Origin: JARRRD01 sp046706685 | Lineage (GTDB): Bacteria > Nitrospirota > Thermodesulfovibrionia > Thermodesulfovibrionales > UBA6898 | Length of the DNA: 5,591 nucleotides | Assembly (NCBI GenBank): GCA_046706685.1 | Contig: JBJKPE010000157.1 | Span: forward strand, 1 to 5,591 | Direction of reading: 5' to 3' | Shown: piece by piece, positions 5,249 through 5,591 of the stretch | Layout: each line of letters opens with the position of its first letter | Numbering within the stretch: position 1 is the first letter of the stretch | Program-made: the position numbers and the translations under genes | Notes under the pieces: generated by a model | Seen by the model: only the letters and a program-made list of their open reading frames with translations | Databases searched by the model: none | What the model was told of the DNA's origin: nothing

Positions 5249-5366
5249 GGCGGGACAGAGGCCCCTCTCTCATTCTCGCTTCGCTCCGAGGCTTTTGCCT
5301 CCTTATTTTCTCTATGCGTACGCAGGACTACTGGCAAAAGAAACCGCTCGGGACCTCTATCCCGCC
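5249..5366. repeat. Inverted-repeat-bounded, highly structured spacer
   Basis: GGCGGGACAGAGGCCCC (5249-5265) is complementary to GGGACCTCTATCCCGCC (5350-5366) at 15 of 17 positions, enclosing 84 nt. Inside, CCGAG (5286-5290) and CTTTTGCC (5292-5299) can pair with CTCGG (5347-5351) and GGCAAAAG (5333-5340) around an apical palindrome GCGTACGC (5316-5323). The outer and inner stems share bases 5350-5351, so there may be alternative folds. It could be a non-coding RNA, a leader element for the flavin reductase gene, or a decayed miniature inverted-repeat element. It matches no riboswitch I know. The frame across it (from TTG 5229) looks spurious. Confidence 0.45.
5288..5311 (+). terminator. Possible weak terminator after the HMA gene
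   Basis: GAGGC (5288-5292), loop TTTT and GCCTC (5297-5301) are followed by a T-rich stretch, CTTATTTTCT. The stem is only five pairs, and the same bases can pair in the larger fold of the spacer, so termination here is tentative. Confidence 0.35.
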
Positions 5367-5466
5367 TTGTTCTGGTGGCCTGTGTCTCAAATTTCTATGA
5401 ATAATGTGGTTTAACGCCACGCCGAAGGAGGGCGGGGGAAAAAAGAATCTTTAAAGGAGAAGAAAT

Positions 5467-5591
5467 ATGAAAAAATCTTTGGGTGCCAGGACGCTGCTCT
5501 ATCCGACGCCGGTTTTAGTCGTGGGAAGCTACGACAAAGAGGGAAGGGCCAACGTGATGACCGCGTCGTGGGGAGGGATATGCTGCTCAAG
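5467..5591 (+). CDS. Flavin reductase-like FMN-binding protein, 5' part only
   Basis: This frame runs off the right edge after 41 residues. It starts at ATG 5467 with AAAGGAGA (5453-5460; the GGAG core is seven nt before the ATG). The sequence MKKSLGARTLLYPTPVLVVGSYD, then GRANVMTASWGGICCS, fits the N-terminus of the flavin reductase-like split-barrel family (DIM6/NTAB type). In that family the PTPVxVVG strand and the N-x-MTASWG segment form the FMN site. Related small proteins of about 190 residues in anaerobes bind FMN and move electrons between NAD(P)H or ferredoxin-type donors and partner proteins; the exact reaction is unknown. The long folded spacer upstream suggests it has its own promoter or leader, but I could not place a convincing -35/-10 pair. 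It is plausibly unconnected with the HMA gene. Confidence 0.85.
   Translation, partial: MKKSLGARTLLYPTPVLVVGSYDKEGRANVMTASWGGICCS

Noticed and set aside
5229..5414. 61-residue plus-strand frame from TTG just after the HMA gene
   Set aside because: It lacks a Shine-Dalgarno, crosses both arms of the inverted repeat, and its composition matches no domain; the bases are better explained as a folded spacer.
5227..5466. FMN riboswitch controlling the flavin reductase gene
   Set aside because: The conserved FMN-aptamer core segments are not present in the spacer despite its strong folding.

Overview
The window looks like chromosome from a diderm (Gram-negative-type) bacterium. It has two exported proteins with Sec signal peptides, one of them a likely outer-membrane beta-barrel, plus a PilZ (cyclic-di-GMP-binding) protein. 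It also carries a degenerate GTCATT...AATGAC intergenic palindrome. The small CGEC heavy-metal-associated protein and the start of a 'MKKSLG' flavin reductase resemble proteins I associate with anaerobic Desulfobacterota or Nitrospirota. That placement is an impression from family resemblance, not a search result.

Layout. Positions 1-1243 are read on the minus strand. In transcription order they hold a truncated family-4 glycosyltransferase fragment (971-1243), a PilZ protein (551-850) with its own extended -10 promoter, and the 5' part of an exported beta-barrel protein that runs off the left edge (1-526). This block is visibly more AT-rich than the rest. Positions 1244-1566 contain no convincing gene. 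They hold a possible promoter for the glycosyltransferase fragment, a decayed 97-nt palindromic repeat, and about 140 nt with little in it. A 92-residue zinc-ribbon protein with two membrane segments (1567-1845, minus) follows, then a long hairpin and a TGAGTAA-type short-repeat tract. Next is the dominant gene, an 888-residue periplasmic M16 (pitrilysin/insulinase-type) zinc metallopeptidase (1981-4647, minus), with a near-consensus sigma70 promoter and a strong ribosome binding site.

From 4648 to 4989 is a divergent intergenic region with a cluster of GC-rich dyads. On the plus strand follow a 78-residue heavy-metal-associated (HMA) domain protein (4990-5226), a 240-nt strongly folded spacer, and the start of a flavin reductase-like FMN protein cut by the right edge (5467-5591).

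No single pathway unites the genes. The M16 peptidase and the beta-barrel protein are both envelope proteins. The PilZ protein lies 24 nt upstream of the beta-barrel gene and may share its transcript. The glycosyltransferase fragment looks like a gene remnant. I did not find a convincing new multi-gene system. The most unusual points are the start region of the PilZ gene (ATG, three codons, amber stop overlapping a strong Shine-Dalgarno, then CTG), the structured spacer before the flavin reductase, and the same short-repeat tract in two intergenic places.
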